DNA from: Streptomyces olivochromogenes
GTDB lineage: Bacteria; Actinomycetota; Actinomycetes; Streptomycetales; Streptomycetaceae
NCBI RefSeq assembly: GCF_021538895.1
Contig: NZ_JADDRL010000041.1
Span: 1 to 64,000, forward strand
Direction: 5' to 3'
Length of the DNA stretch: 64,000 nucleotides
Below the pieces are notes generated by a model that searched no databases, was not told the DNA's origin, and saw only the letters and a list, made by a program, of their open reading frames with translations. Positions 33,276-41,243 of this stretch are shown piece by piece. Every line of letters starts with the position of its first letter. Positions within the stretch are counted from its first letter, which is position 1. The position numbers and the translations under genes are program-made.

Positions 33276-34158
33276 GAGCCGACAGCTGCAGATCGCGTAC
33301 TCGCCCTGCCCCAACGACACGTTCGTCTTCGACGCCCTCGCCCACGGCCGCGTCCCCGGCGCGCCCGCGCTGGACGTCACCTTCGCGGACATCGACATCA
33401 CGAACGGCATGGCCGAGCGCGGCGAGTTCGACGTGCTGAAGGTGTCGTACGCGGTGCTGCCGTACGTCCTCGACGAGTACGCGCTGCTGCCCTGCGGGGG
33501 CGCGCTGGGCCGGGGCTGCGGGCCGCTGGTGCTCACGCGGGAGGCGGGGCATGGGGGTACCTCCCTGCTCGAGCGAAGCCGAGAGCTTGGGGGACTTACG
33601 GGTCGTACGGTCGCCGTGCCGAGCGAGAAGTCGACGGCCTATCTGCTGTTCCGGCTGTGGGCGGCGGACACGCTGCCGGGCGGGGTCGGCGAGATCGTCG
33701 TCATGCCGTTCCACGAGATCATGCCGGCGGTGCGGGACGGGAAGGTCGACGCGGGGCTCGTCATCCACGAGGCGCGCTTCACCTACCAGAACTACGGGCT
33801 GCACAAGCTCGCCGACATGGGCGAGCACTGGGAGAACACCACCGGGCTGCCGATCCCGCTGGGCGCGATCATCGCCAAGCGGTCGCTGGGCGCGGACACG
33901 CTGCGGCGGCTCGCGGAGGCCATCCACACGTCCGTGCACGCGGCCTGGGACGACCCCGAGGCCTCCCGGCCGTACGTGATGGAGCACGCCCAGGAGATGG
34001 ACCCGGCCGTCGCCGACCAGCACATCGGGCTGTACGTCAACGAGTTCACGTCGGATCTCGGCGAGGACGGCTACGCGGCCGTCCGGGGCCTGCTCACACG
34101 CGCGGCGGCCGAGGGGCTTCTTCCGCCCCTCGGCCCTACGGCACTCGATTTCCCCTGA
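33265..34158 (+). CDS. mqnD: 1,4-dihydroxy-6-naphthoate synthase
   Basis: Enzyme of 297 residues converting cyclic dehypoxanthinyl futalosine to 1,4-dihydroxy-6-naphthoate in the futalosine menaquinone pathway. It has a periplasmic-binding-protein fold (IAYSPCPNDTFVFDALAHG, FDVLKVSYAVLPYVLDEYALLPCGGALG, VAVPSEKSTAYLLFRLWA, DAGLVIHEARFTYQNYGL with the catalytic His). Residues GHGGTSLLERSRELGG (33547-33594) are not part of the family: they are encoded by a 48-nt in-frame insertion of an interspersed repeat in the loop before LTGRTVAVPSEK. The gene overlaps mqnB. Confidence 0.93.
   Translation: MSPESRQLQIAYSPCPNDTFVFDALAHGRVPGAPALDVTFADIDITNGMAERGEFDVLKVSYAVLPYVLDEYALLPCGGALGRGCGPLVLTREAGHGGTSLLERSRELGGLTGRTVAVPSEKSTAYLLFRLWAADTLPGGVGEIVVMPFHEIMPAVRDGKVDAGLVIHEARFTYQNYGLHKLADMGEHWENTTGLPIPLGAIIAKRSLGADTLRRLAEAIHTSVHAAWDDPEASRPYVMEHAQEMDPAVADQHIGLYVNEFTSDLGEDGYAAVRGLLTRAAAEGLLPPLGPTALDFP
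33547..33594 (+). repeat. interspersed palindromic mini-repeat inserted in mqnD
   Basis: A 48-nt segment with GGGGGTACCTCC at one side, CTCGAGCGAAGCCGAGAG in the middle and CTTGGGGGA at the end; the ends and the centre are self-complementary. A shorter relative lies at 46281-46317 on the opposite strand. The length is a multiple of three, so mqnD stays open. Confidence 0.75.
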
Positions 34159-34198
34159 GAAGGGGTACGGATCCCGGAAGTCGACAAACCCCGCGGAC

Positions 34199-34582
34199 TC
34201 AGACGTCCAACTGGTCGGCGACCGCCCGCAGCAGGCCCGCGATCTGCTTGCCGGAGGCCTTGTCCGGATAGCGGCCCTTCTCCAGCATCGGCGTGATGTT
34301 TTCGAGGAGGGTCGTCAGATCCTGCACGATCGAGGCCAGTTCGTCCGGCTTCTTGCGTTGTGCGGCCGCGACCGAGGGCGTCGGGTCGAGGATGACGACC
34401 GAGAGCGCCTGGTCGCCGCGCTGACCGGCGACCACTCCGAACTCCACGCGCTGTCCCGGCTTGAGTACGTCGACTCCGTCGGGGAGAACAGAGGAATGGA
34501 CGAAGACGTCACCGCCGTCGTCGCGGGAGAGAAAGCCGAAGCCCTTCTCGCTGTTGAACCACTTGACCTTGCCGGTAGGCAC
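34199..34582 (-). CDS. cold-shock domain protein with C-terminal extension
   Basis: Protein of 127 residues. Residues 1-66 are a CspA fold with RNP1 KGFGFLS and RNP2 DVFVHSS. Residues about 70-127 form an extra acidic/helical part (SIVQDLTTLLENITPMLEKGRYPDKASGKQIAGLLRAVADQL) absent from standard 67-residue CspA. It probably binds single-stranded nucleic acid; the extension may mediate partner binding. The GTG start has GAGGAC close upstream. It is convergent with mqnD and divergent from a small membrane-protein gene. Confidence 0.88.
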   Translation of the reverse strand: MPTGKVKWFNSEKGFGFLSRDDGGDVFVHSSVLPDGVDVLKPGQRVEFGVVAGQRGDQALSVVILDPTPSVAAAQRKKPDELASIVQDLTTLLENITPMLEKGRYPDKASGKQIAGLLRAVADQLDV

Positions 34583-34673
34583 GTCTGTCCTCGTCCTCGT
34601 ACTCGTCGGAAAACTGCTTCGGAAACGGCTCTTGATAGCACTACAGCGGGCCCTCGATGACCCGCCGCTACCA

Positions 34674-34701
34674 AGGCTAATGGTCTTCGGGCGGGTGACA
34701 A
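34674..34701 (-). promoter_or_regulatory. candidate promoter of the extended cold-shock gene
   Basis: Minus strand TTGTCA, 16 nt, TAGCCT, about 90 nt before the GTG start. Hexamer match is moderate. Confidence 0.35.
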
Positions 34702-34746
34702 GACGTCGCCCGATTGTTCCTACGCGCAGGGAACTACCCTGGTCCG

Positions 34747-34998
34747 GTGCGTGACAAAACCCAAACGAATTCCGCCGGACCCGGTGACGGACTGATCCGT
34801 GCCGGTGCCGTTGTCTTCTTCATCGGTGCCGTGGCCACTCTCGTCACCGTGGCCCCGCTGTTCCTCGGCACGAAGCCTTTTCCGACGTACATGTTCGGTT
34901 TGAGCATGCTGATGGGCGTCGGCTTCCTCGTGGCGGGCGCCGGTGTGCTGCGCTCGGTCGCGGCGGGCCGCCGTCAGGCGCGCGGCGCCTCACGGTAG
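34747..34998 (+). CDS. small two-helix membrane protein
   Basis: Product of 83 residues with two predicted helices (GLIRAGAVVFFIGAVATLVTVAPLFLG and YMFGLSMLMGVGFLVAGAGVL) and a basic tail. No family name is known to me. The GTG start lies 7 nt after a TACCCT hexamer, so the transcript is probably leaderless. Its last 25 bp overlap the 3' end of the convergent HAD gene. Confidence 0.75.
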   Translation: MRDKTQTNSAGPGDGLIRAGAVVFFIGAVATLVTVAPLFLGTKPFPTYMFGLSMLMGVGFLVAGAGVLRSVAAGRRQARGASR

Positions 34999-35609
34999 GC
35001 GGCCAGCCACGCGGGGAGCTCGGTAAGGTCCGTCAGGACCACATCGGCCCCGGCCGCGCGCAGCTCCGCCGCGTCGCACGGCCCGGTGGCCACGGCCACG
35101 GACAGGGCCCCGGCGCCGCGGGCACCGCGCACGTCCCCGACGTGGTCGCCGACGTACACGGTCGCGCCGTGCTCACGCAGGGCCGCCGCCTTCTGCTCGG
35201 CCCACAGGTCGCCGATCACCGCGTCGGGCTCCAGGCCGAGGTGGGTCAGGTGCAGCTTGGCGTTCGGCTCGTACTTCGCGGTGACCACGACCGCCCGTCC
35301 GCCGGCCGACCGCACGGCCGTGATCGCCTCACGGGCGCCGGGCATCGCGGGCGTCGCGGCGATCGCGATGGCGGGGTACATCTCGCGGTAGAGGTCGCCC
35401 ATCGGCCCGACCTGCTCCGGCGGGAACCAGTGGACGAGTTCCTCCGCGAGCGGCGGCCCGAGCCGGGTGATCGCCAGGTCGGCGTCGATGTACGTCCCGG
35501 TCCGCTCGGACAGCGCCGTGTAGCAGGCGTGGATGCCGGGCCGGGAGTCGATCAACGTCATGTCGAGGTCGAACCCGACGGTCAGCGCGGAAGAAGTCAC
35601 GGGGGTCAT
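34974..35609 (-). CDS. HAD-family hydrolase
   Basis: Haloacid-dehalogenase-type phosphatase of 211 residues. Motif I is VGFDLDMTLIDSRPGI (nucleophile Asp and acid/base Asp), motif II lies in AVVVTAKYEPNAKLHL, Lys motif III near the WAEQKAAAL segment, and motif IV is YVGDHVGDVRGARGAG. A cap domain sits between motifs I and II, as in phosphoglycolate-phosphatase-like members. The substrate is unknown. The start at ATG (MTPVTSSALTVGFD) matches the family. Confidence 0.88.
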   Translation of the reverse strand: MTPVTSSALTVGFDLDMTLIDSRPGIHACYTALSERTGTYIDADLAITRLGPPLAEELVHWFPPEQVGPMGDLYREMYPAIAIAATPAMPGAREAITAVRSAGGRAVVVTAKYEPNAKLHLTHLGLEPDAVIGDLWAEQKAAALREHGATVYVGDHVGDVRGARGAGALSVAVATGPCDAAELRAAGADVVLTDLTELPAWLAAYREAPRA

Positions 35610-35671
35610 TGTGCCCAGCGGCCGGGAGGGGCAGCCGGGCCGGGGCTGTGAGCTCGACGACGGCCTGCCGG

Positions 35672-35766
35672 CCAGTGCCTGTCGGGGCACTGGGCAGGTG
35701 CGAAGTGCGCTGCGGTTCGGCAGCACCCTGAAGGGGCGCGGGGAACTGCGCGACCAGCCACGACGG
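35672..35766. repeat. intergenic hairpin and Streptomyces-type repeat, copy 2
   Basis: The gap 35610-35812 holds no gene. It contains a perfect 8-bp hairpin (CCAGTGCC at 35672-35679, complement at 35686-35693) and, on the minus strand at 35725-35766, GTGGCTGGTCGCGCAGTTCC followed by CCGCGCCCCTT, the same unit as at 22823-22866. It lies downstream of the HAAS membrane-protein gene and probably ends it. Confidence 0.65.
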
Positions 35767-35812
35767 CGCCGCAGACGACCGACGACACATCACGGCACTT
35801 CCAGCGGAGCGC

Positions 35813-36802
35813 TCAGCGTCGGCGCTGGGAGCGCCACACCAGATACAGCGCCGAGGCGATGGCCGCGCCGCGCACCACCCAGGGCCAGGTCTCGGCGACG
35901 GCGTCCTTCATGTGGCCCTGGGCGACGGGGTCGCCCCAGCGGCCGTCGCTGCGGCCCCAGAGCCAGGTCACGCCGGCCGCGAGGGCCAGGCCGGGCATCC
36001 CCATCACCGCCCACTTGGTCTCCGTCGGGGTCAGGCGGCGGGAGCCGTAGGCGATGAGCCAGCCGAGGGCGAGCGCGAACCAGTTGCCGAGGACGGCACC
36101 GGCGACGAGGAGCCCGGCGGCGAGCAGCAGCAGGGGGTTGGTCCAGCCGGTGGCGGGGCGGGGCAGCCCGAGTCGGCGACGGGCGGCCGGGGCGGGCTCC
36201 GGGTCCGCCTCCCGGGCGTCCTCGGCGGCGGGCTCGGCCTCCTCGGTCCGCTCCTTCTCCTTCTCCCTCGCCTTCGGAGGCGGTTTGAGCAGGTCGGGGA
36301 TCTCCACGCCGCCGACGAAACCCGGCACGGTGTCGGTCTCCGCGAGCGGTCCGCCCTCCACGCGCCACCAGTCCGGCTGCACGGCACTGCCGCCGAGCTC
36401 GTGCTCCGCGGCGAGGTGGGGCGGCGACGGCGCGTCCGAGGGCGCGGGGGTGTCCGGCTCCGCGGGGCGCGGCCGCGGCACGATCCGGCGCAGCCCCTTC
36501 GGCGCGCGCTCCGGCCCCGACGCCTCCACCGGCTGTACGGGTACGGAGGCGGCCGGCGTCTGCGGCACCCCGGCGGTGCCGCCCGCGGCCGCGACGACCT
36601 CGTCCGGGGTGCCCAGCCGGGCGAGGATGCGGCGCACGGCGGCGGGACTGTCGACGGGGGTCTTCGCCCGGTGCCGGTCGATCTCGTTGCGCAGCTCCGA
36701 CACCAGCCGCATCCGCGTGGCCGACGGCAGCTGGCGCTGGTGCGCCACGTCACCGACGCGGCTCAGATACTCGTAGACGACCTGGTCGCTTTCGATACCC
36801 AC
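35813..36802 (-). CDS. HAAS-domain membrane protein
   Basis: Protein of 329 residues. Residues about 8-75 (VYEYLSRVGDVAHQRQLPSATRMRLVSELRNEIDRH, VRRILARLGTPDEVVAAA) match the helical HAAS domain seen in signalling-related membrane proteins. A long Pro/Glu-rich disordered linker follows, then about four helices (NPLLLLAAGLLVAGAVLGNWFALALGWLIAYG, AVMGMPGLALAAGVTWLWG, VVRGAAIASALYLVW). The GTG start has GGAGGGG 6 nt upstream. Role unknown; HAAS domains often accompany PadR-type regulators, none of which is adjacent here. Confidence 0.75.
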   Translation of the reverse strand: MGIESDQVVYEYLSRVGDVAHQRQLPSATRMRLVSELRNEIDRHRAKTPVDSPAAVRRILARLGTPDEVVAAAGGTAGVPQTPAASVPVQPVEASGPERAPKGLRRIVPRPRPAEPDTPAPSDAPSPPHLAAEHELGGSAVQPDWWRVEGGPLAETDTVPGFVGGVEIPDLLKPPPKAREKEKERTEEAEPAAEDAREADPEPAPAARRRLGLPRPATGWTNPLLLLAAGLLVAGAVLGNWFALALGWLIAYGSRRLTPTETKWAVMGMPGLALAAGVTWLWGRSDGRWGDPVAQGHMKDAVAETWPWVVRGAAIASALYLVWRSQRRR

Positions 36803-36981
36803 GAAGTCCCCTCCGGGGCGGGCGTGTTGGATACCCCGTGGTGAGAGACGTTACCGCTGTCGGCGCGGGCCGGGCATCCCGCCTCGGCGGGCATACCCGG
36901 GGCGGTGCACTTCGGGCCCGGTGGGGGCCCGCGGCGGCAGACCCCGGCGGCACCCGCCCCGACGCCGGTAACGTAGGCGAG

Positions 36982-39525
36982 ATGAGCACCGAGGACCGCC
37001 CGGCGCCCCGCTCCCTCGCGGAGGCGCTCCGCGTCAGGGACGACGACTCCCTGGCCGCGCTCCTGCGCAGCCGCCCCGACCTCATCACGCCCGTGCCGAC
37101 CGACCTCACGCAGCTCGCCACCCGTGCGGGGACGCGCGCCTCGGTCCTGCGCGCGCTGGAGCGTCTGGACCGCTTCGCGCTGCAGACCGCGGAGGCGCTG
37201 GCGGTGGCGGCGGACCCGGCGACGTACGACGACCTGCTCGCCCTGATGGCGGGCGACGCGCGGGATCCGGCCGTCGCCGCCGCCCTGCCGCGCGCCCTGG
37301 CCACCCTGCGCGAGCAGGCCCTGGTCTGGGGCGGCGAGGACCGGCTGCGGCTGGTGCGCACGGCCCGCGAGCTGCTCGCGCCGTCGCCGCAGCACCCGTC
37401 GCCGACGGGGCTCGGCCCGACCGTGCAGGAGGCCACCGCGGGGATGTCCCCGGGGCGGATCCAGGAGATCGTCACCACCGCCGGGCTGCCCACGACCCAC
37501 GACTCGGTCTCCGCCGTCACCGCGCTCGCCGCCCTCTTCTCGGACCGCGAGCGGATGGCCGCGCTGCTCGACGAGGCGCCCGAGGAATCGCGCGCGGTCC
37601 TCGCCCGGCTCGTGTGGGGACCCCCGTACGGCCAGGTCACCCCCGACCCGGCCGCCCATCTGCGCTGGCTGCTCGACCGCGGCCTGCTGCTGCCGACGGC
37701 GCCCGGCACGGTCGTCCTGCCCCGGGAAGTGGCACTGCACCTGCGCGGCGGCCACGCCCACCGCGAACCGGAGGCCGTGCCGCCCGTCGTCGAGGCGACC
37801 GCGACCCACCGGCCCGCGATGGTGGACGCGACGGCGGCCGGGCAGGCGTACACGGCCCTCGCGACCATCGAGGATCTGCTGAAGGACTGGGACGAGGGCG
37901 GACCGACGGTGCTGCGCGCCGGCGGGCTGAGCGTGCGGGACCTGAAGCGGACCGCCGTCGCGCTCGACGTGCCCGAACCGGTGGCCGCCTTCTGGGTCGA
38001 GCTCGCCTACGCGGCCGGCCTGCTGGCCTCGGACGGCGACGCCGACGAGCGGTACGCCGCCACCCCGGCCTACGACGAGTGGCTGGAGCGGCCCGCCGCC
38101 GAGCGCTGGGCGCGGCTCGCGGAGACCTGGCTGACGGCCACCCGGACATCGGGGCTGATCGGCGGGCGGGACGCGAAGGACCGCGCGCTGTCCGCGCTGG
38201 GCCCGGGCCTCGACCGCTCGGCCGCGCCCGAGGTACGGCACCGCGTACTGACCCTGCTGGCCGGGCTGCCGGAGGGCGCCGCCCCGGCCGCCGAGTCGGT
38301 CCTGGCCCGGCTCCGCTGGGAGCGGCCGCTGCGCGTCCCGCAGCGCGAGGACGACCTGCGCTCCCGCCTCGCCCGGTGGACGCTGTCCGAGGCCGAGCTG
38401 CTGGGTGTGACCGGACGCGGGGCGCTGTCCGCGCAAGGACGCGCCCTGCTCGGGACGCCCGTGGTGAAGGCGCCGAAGGAGTCGGAGCCGTCCGGCCCCG
38501 GCGACAAGCTCCCCGTGCACCACCACCGCCCGTCCCTGCCCCGCGAACCCCTCTCCCCGCCCGAGCAGGCGGTGGCCTCCACCGCGGCCGCCCGGCTGCT
38601 CGCGCCGCTGCTGCCCGAGCCCCTGGACCATGTGCTGCTCCAGGCGGACCTGACGGCGGTGGCCCCGGGCCCGCTCCAGCGGCCGCTGGCCGACATGCTG
38701 AGCGTCCTCGCGGACGTGGAGTCCAAGGGTGGCGCGACGGTCTACCGCTTCACCCCGGCCTCCGTACGGCGCGCCCTGGACGCCGGCCGCGCCGCCTCCG
38801 ACCTGCACGACTTCCTCGGCGCCCACTCCCGCACCCCGGTCCCGCAGCCGCTGGCGTACCTGATCGACGACGTGGCCCGTAAGCACGGCCATCTGCGGGT
38901 GGGCGCGGCCTCGGCCTACGTCCGCTGCGACGACGACACCCTCCTGAACGAGATCCTGGCCGACAAACGGGGATCGGCCCTGGGCCTGCGACGCCTGGCA
39001 CCGACCGTGCTGGCCGCCCAGGCCGACCCGACGGCGCTCCTCGACGGCCTGCGCGCCATGGGTTACGCACCGGCCGCCGAATCGGCGGAGGGCGACGTCC
39101 TGATCACCCGCGCCCTCGCCCACCGCACCCCGCCCCGCACGGCTCCCGAACCGGTGCCGGACGGCCCGCCGACCCCCGACGCCACCCTCCTGTCGGCCGC
39201 GATCCGCGCGATCCGCGCGGGCGACCTGGCCGCGACGGCCCCGCGCAAACCCGCAGCCGCGGCCTCCGGCGAGCCGGCCGGCACCAGCGGCGACCTGCCC
39301 CGCACCAGCTCGGCCGAGACCCTGGCCACCGTGCAGGCCGCCGTCCTGACCGGCGAGGCCCTGTGGATCGGGTACGTCAACGCCGAGGGCGCCGCCAGCC
39401 AGCGCGTGATCGCCCCGATCCGCGTCGAGGGCGGTTTCGTCACGGCGTACGACCACACGGCGGACGAGGTGCGGACGTATCCGCTGCACCGGATCACCGG
39501 GGTGGCGGAGCTGGCGGACGACTGA
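36982..39525 (+). CDS. XPB-associated protein with helicase-C-like and WYL-like C-terminal domain
   Basis: Protein of 847 residues that resembles the mycobacterial protein encoded beside XPB. N-terminal helical/winged-helix modules (LAEALRVRDDDSLAALLRSRPDLI, LERLDRFALQTAEALAVAAD) precede a long middle part. A segment LLQADLTAVAPGPLQRPLADMLSVLADVESKGGATVYRFTPASVRRALDAGR resembles an XPB N-terminal-type domain, and the end (EALWIGYVNAEGAASQRVIAPIRVEGGFVTAYDHTADEVRTYPLHRITGV) is WYL-like. It is probably a partner of the XPB helicase 71 bp downstream, in DNA repair or transcription-coupled processes. The ATG start MSTEDRPAPRSLAEAL was chosen. Confidence 0.8.
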   Translation: MSTEDRPAPRSLAEALRVRDDDSLAALLRSRPDLITPVPTDLTQLATRAGTRASVLRALERLDRFALQTAEALAVAADPATYDDLLALMAGDARDPAVAAALPRALATLREQALVWGGEDRLRLVRTARELLAPSPQHPSPTGLGPTVQEATAGMSPGRIQEIVTTAGLPTTHDSVSAVTALAALFSDRERMAALLDEAPEESRAVLARLVWGPPYGQVTPDPAAHLRWLLDRGLLLPTAPGTVVLPREVALHLRGGHAHREPEAVPPVVEATATHRPAMVDATAAGQAYTALATIEDLLKDWDEGGPTVLRAGGLSVRDLKRTAVALDVPEPVAAFWVELAYAAGLLASDGDADERYAATPAYDEWLERPAAERWARLAETWLTATRTSGLIGGRDAKDRALSALGPGLDRSAAPEVRHRVLTLLAGLPEGAAPAAESVLARLRWERPLRVPQREDDLRSRLARWTLSEAELLGVTGRGALSAQGRALLGTPVVKAPKESEPSGPGDKLPVHHHRPSLPREPLSPPEQAVASTAAARLLAPLLPEPLDHVLLQADLTAVAPGPLQRPLADMLSVLADVESKGGATVYRFTPASVRRALDAGRAASDLHDFLGAHSRTPVPQPLAYLIDDVARKHGHLRVGAASAYVRCDDDTLLNEILADKRGSALGLRRLAPTVLAAQADPTALLDGLRAMGYAPAAESAEGDVLITRALAHRTPPRTAPEPVPDGPPTPDATLLSAAIRAIRAGDLAATAPRKPAAAASGEPAGTSGDLPRTSSAETLATVQAAVLTGEALWIGYVNAEGAASQRVIAPIRVEGGFVTAYDHTADEVRTYPLHRITGVAELADD

Positions 39526-39596
39526 CCGTGATCGGCGGCCGGTAGGGCACACTGGACGTTTGGCCGTACAGAGCCATCTGGGAAAGGCAGCCGCGC

Positions 39597-41243
39597 GTGA
39601 ATGGTCCGCTGATCGTCCAGTCCGACAAGACCCTGCTCCTCGAAGTCGACCACGAGCAGGCCGACGACTGCCGTCGTGCCATCGCGCCGTTCGCCGAGCT
39701 GGAGCGGGCGCCGGAGCACATCCACACCTACCGGGTCACCCCGCTGGGCCTGTGGAACGCGCGGGCCGCGGGGCACGACGCCGAGCAGGTCGTGGACGCG
39801 CTCGTGCAGTACAGCCGCTACCCCGTGCCGCACGCGCTGCTCGTCGACATCGCCGAGACCATGGACCGGTACGGGCGGCTGACCCTCACCAAGCACCCGG
39901 CCCACGGGCTGGTCCTGACCACCACCGACCGGCCGGTCCTCGAAGAGATCCTGCGCTCCAAGCGGGTCATCCCGCTCGTCGGCGCCCGGATCGACCCGGA
40001 CAGCGTGGCCGTGCACCCCTCCGAGCGCGGACAGATCAAGCAGACGCTGCTCAAGCTGGGCTGGCCCGCCGAGGACCTCGCGGGATACGTGGACGGCGAG
40101 GCCCATCCCATCGAGCTGCGCGAGGACGGATGGGCGCTGCGCGCCTACCAGAAGCAGGCCGTGGAGAACTTCTGGCACGGCGGGAGCGGTGTCGTCGTGC
40201 TGCCCTGCGGCGCCGGCAAGACGCTGGTCGGCGCCGGGTCCATGGCCCAGGCCAAGTCCACCACCCTGATCCTCGTCACCAACACCGTCTCCGCCCGGCA
40301 GTGGAAGCACGAGCTGGTGAAGCGGACCTCGCTGACCGAGGACGAGATCGGCGAGTACAGCGGAACGCGGAAGGAGATCCGGCCGGTCACCATCGCCACC
40401 TACCAGGTGCTGACGACCAAGCGGAAGGGGATCTATCCCCACCTGGAGCTGTTCGACTCGCGTGACTGGGGGCTCATCGTCTACGACGAGGTGCACCTGC
40501 TGCCCGCCCCCGTCTTCAAGTTCACCGCCGACCTCCAGGCGCGCCGCCGCCTCGGTCTGACGGCGACGCTGGTGCGCGAGGACGGCCGGGAGTCGGACGT
40601 GTTCTCCCTCATCGGCCCCAAGCGGTTCGACGCGCCCTGGAAGGAGATCGAGGCGCAGGGGTACATCGCGCCCGCGGACTGTGTGGAGGTGCGGGTCAAT
40701 CTCACCGACTCCGAGCGGCTCGCCTACGCGACCGCCGAAACGGAGGAGAAGTACCGCTTCTGCGCGACCACCGCGACCAAGCGCAAGGTCACCGAGGCCC
40801 TGGTCCGGCGCTTCGCCGGGCAGCAGATCCTCGTCATCGGCCAGTACATCGACCAGCTCGACGAACTGGGCGAGCACCTGAACGCGCCCGTCATCAAGGG
40901 CGAGACCTCCAACGCGCAGCGCGAGAAGCTCTTCGACGCCTTCCGGGAGGGCGAGATCAGCGTCCTCGTCGTCTCCAAGGTCGCCAACTTCTCCATCGAC
41001 CTGCCGGAGGCCACCGTGGCCATCCAGGTGTCGGGCACCTTCGGCTCCCGCCAGGAGGAGGCCCAGCGCCTCGGCCGGGTGCTGCGCCCCAAGGCCGACG
41101 GTCACCAGGCGCACTTCTACTCCGTCGTCGCCCGCGACACGATCGACCAGGACTTCGCCGCCCACCGCCAGCGCTTCCTGGCGGAGCAGGGGTACGCGTA
41201 CCGGATCGTGGACGCGGACGAGATGCTGGCGGAGGGCGCCTGA
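39597..41243 (+). CDS. XPB-type DNA repair helicase
   Basis: SF2 helicase of 548 residues. It has an N-terminal XPB damage-recognition-like domain (residues about 1-160), Walker A LPCGAGKTLVG (about 205), a DEAH-like box YDEVHLLP, motif III LTATLVREDGRESD, and helicase-C motifs VVSKVANFSIDLPEATVAIQVSG and SRQEEAQRLGRVLRPK. Bacterial XPB unwinds DNA 3'-5' and is proposed to act in nucleotide excision repair. The GTG start has GGAAAGG upstream. The 3' end overlaps the convergent GT87 gene by 127 bp. Confidence 0.93.
   Translation: MNGPLIVQSDKTLLLEVDHEQADDCRRAIAPFAELERAPEHIHTYRVTPLGLWNARAAGHDAEQVVDALVQYSRYPVPHALLVDIAETMDRYGRLTLTKHPAHGLVLTTTDRPVLEEILRSKRVIPLVGARIDPDSVAVHPSERGQIKQTLLKLGWPAEDLAGYVDGEAHPIELREDGWALRAYQKQAVENFWHGGSGVVVLPCGAGKTLVGAGSMAQAKSTTLILVTNTVSARQWKHELVKRTSLTEDEIGEYSGTRKEIRPVTIATYQVLTTKRKGIYPHLELFDSRDWGLIVYDEVHLLPAPVFKFTADLQARRRLGLTATLVREDGRESDVFSLIGPKRFDAPWKEIEAQGYIAPADCVEVRVNLTDSERLAYATAETEEKYRFCATTATKRKVTEALVRRFAGQQILVIGQYIDQLDELGEHLNAPVIKGETSNAQREKLFDAFREGEISVLVVSKVANFSIDLPEATVAIQVSGTFGSRQEEAQRLGRVLRPKADGHQAHFYSVVARDTIDQDFAAHRQRFLAEQGYAYRIVDADEMLAEGA

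Noticed and set aside
34152..34165. Hairpin CCCCT-GAGA-AGGGG between mqnD and the cold-shock gene
   Set aside because: Only 5 bp and overlapping the mqnD stop; too weak to call a terminator.
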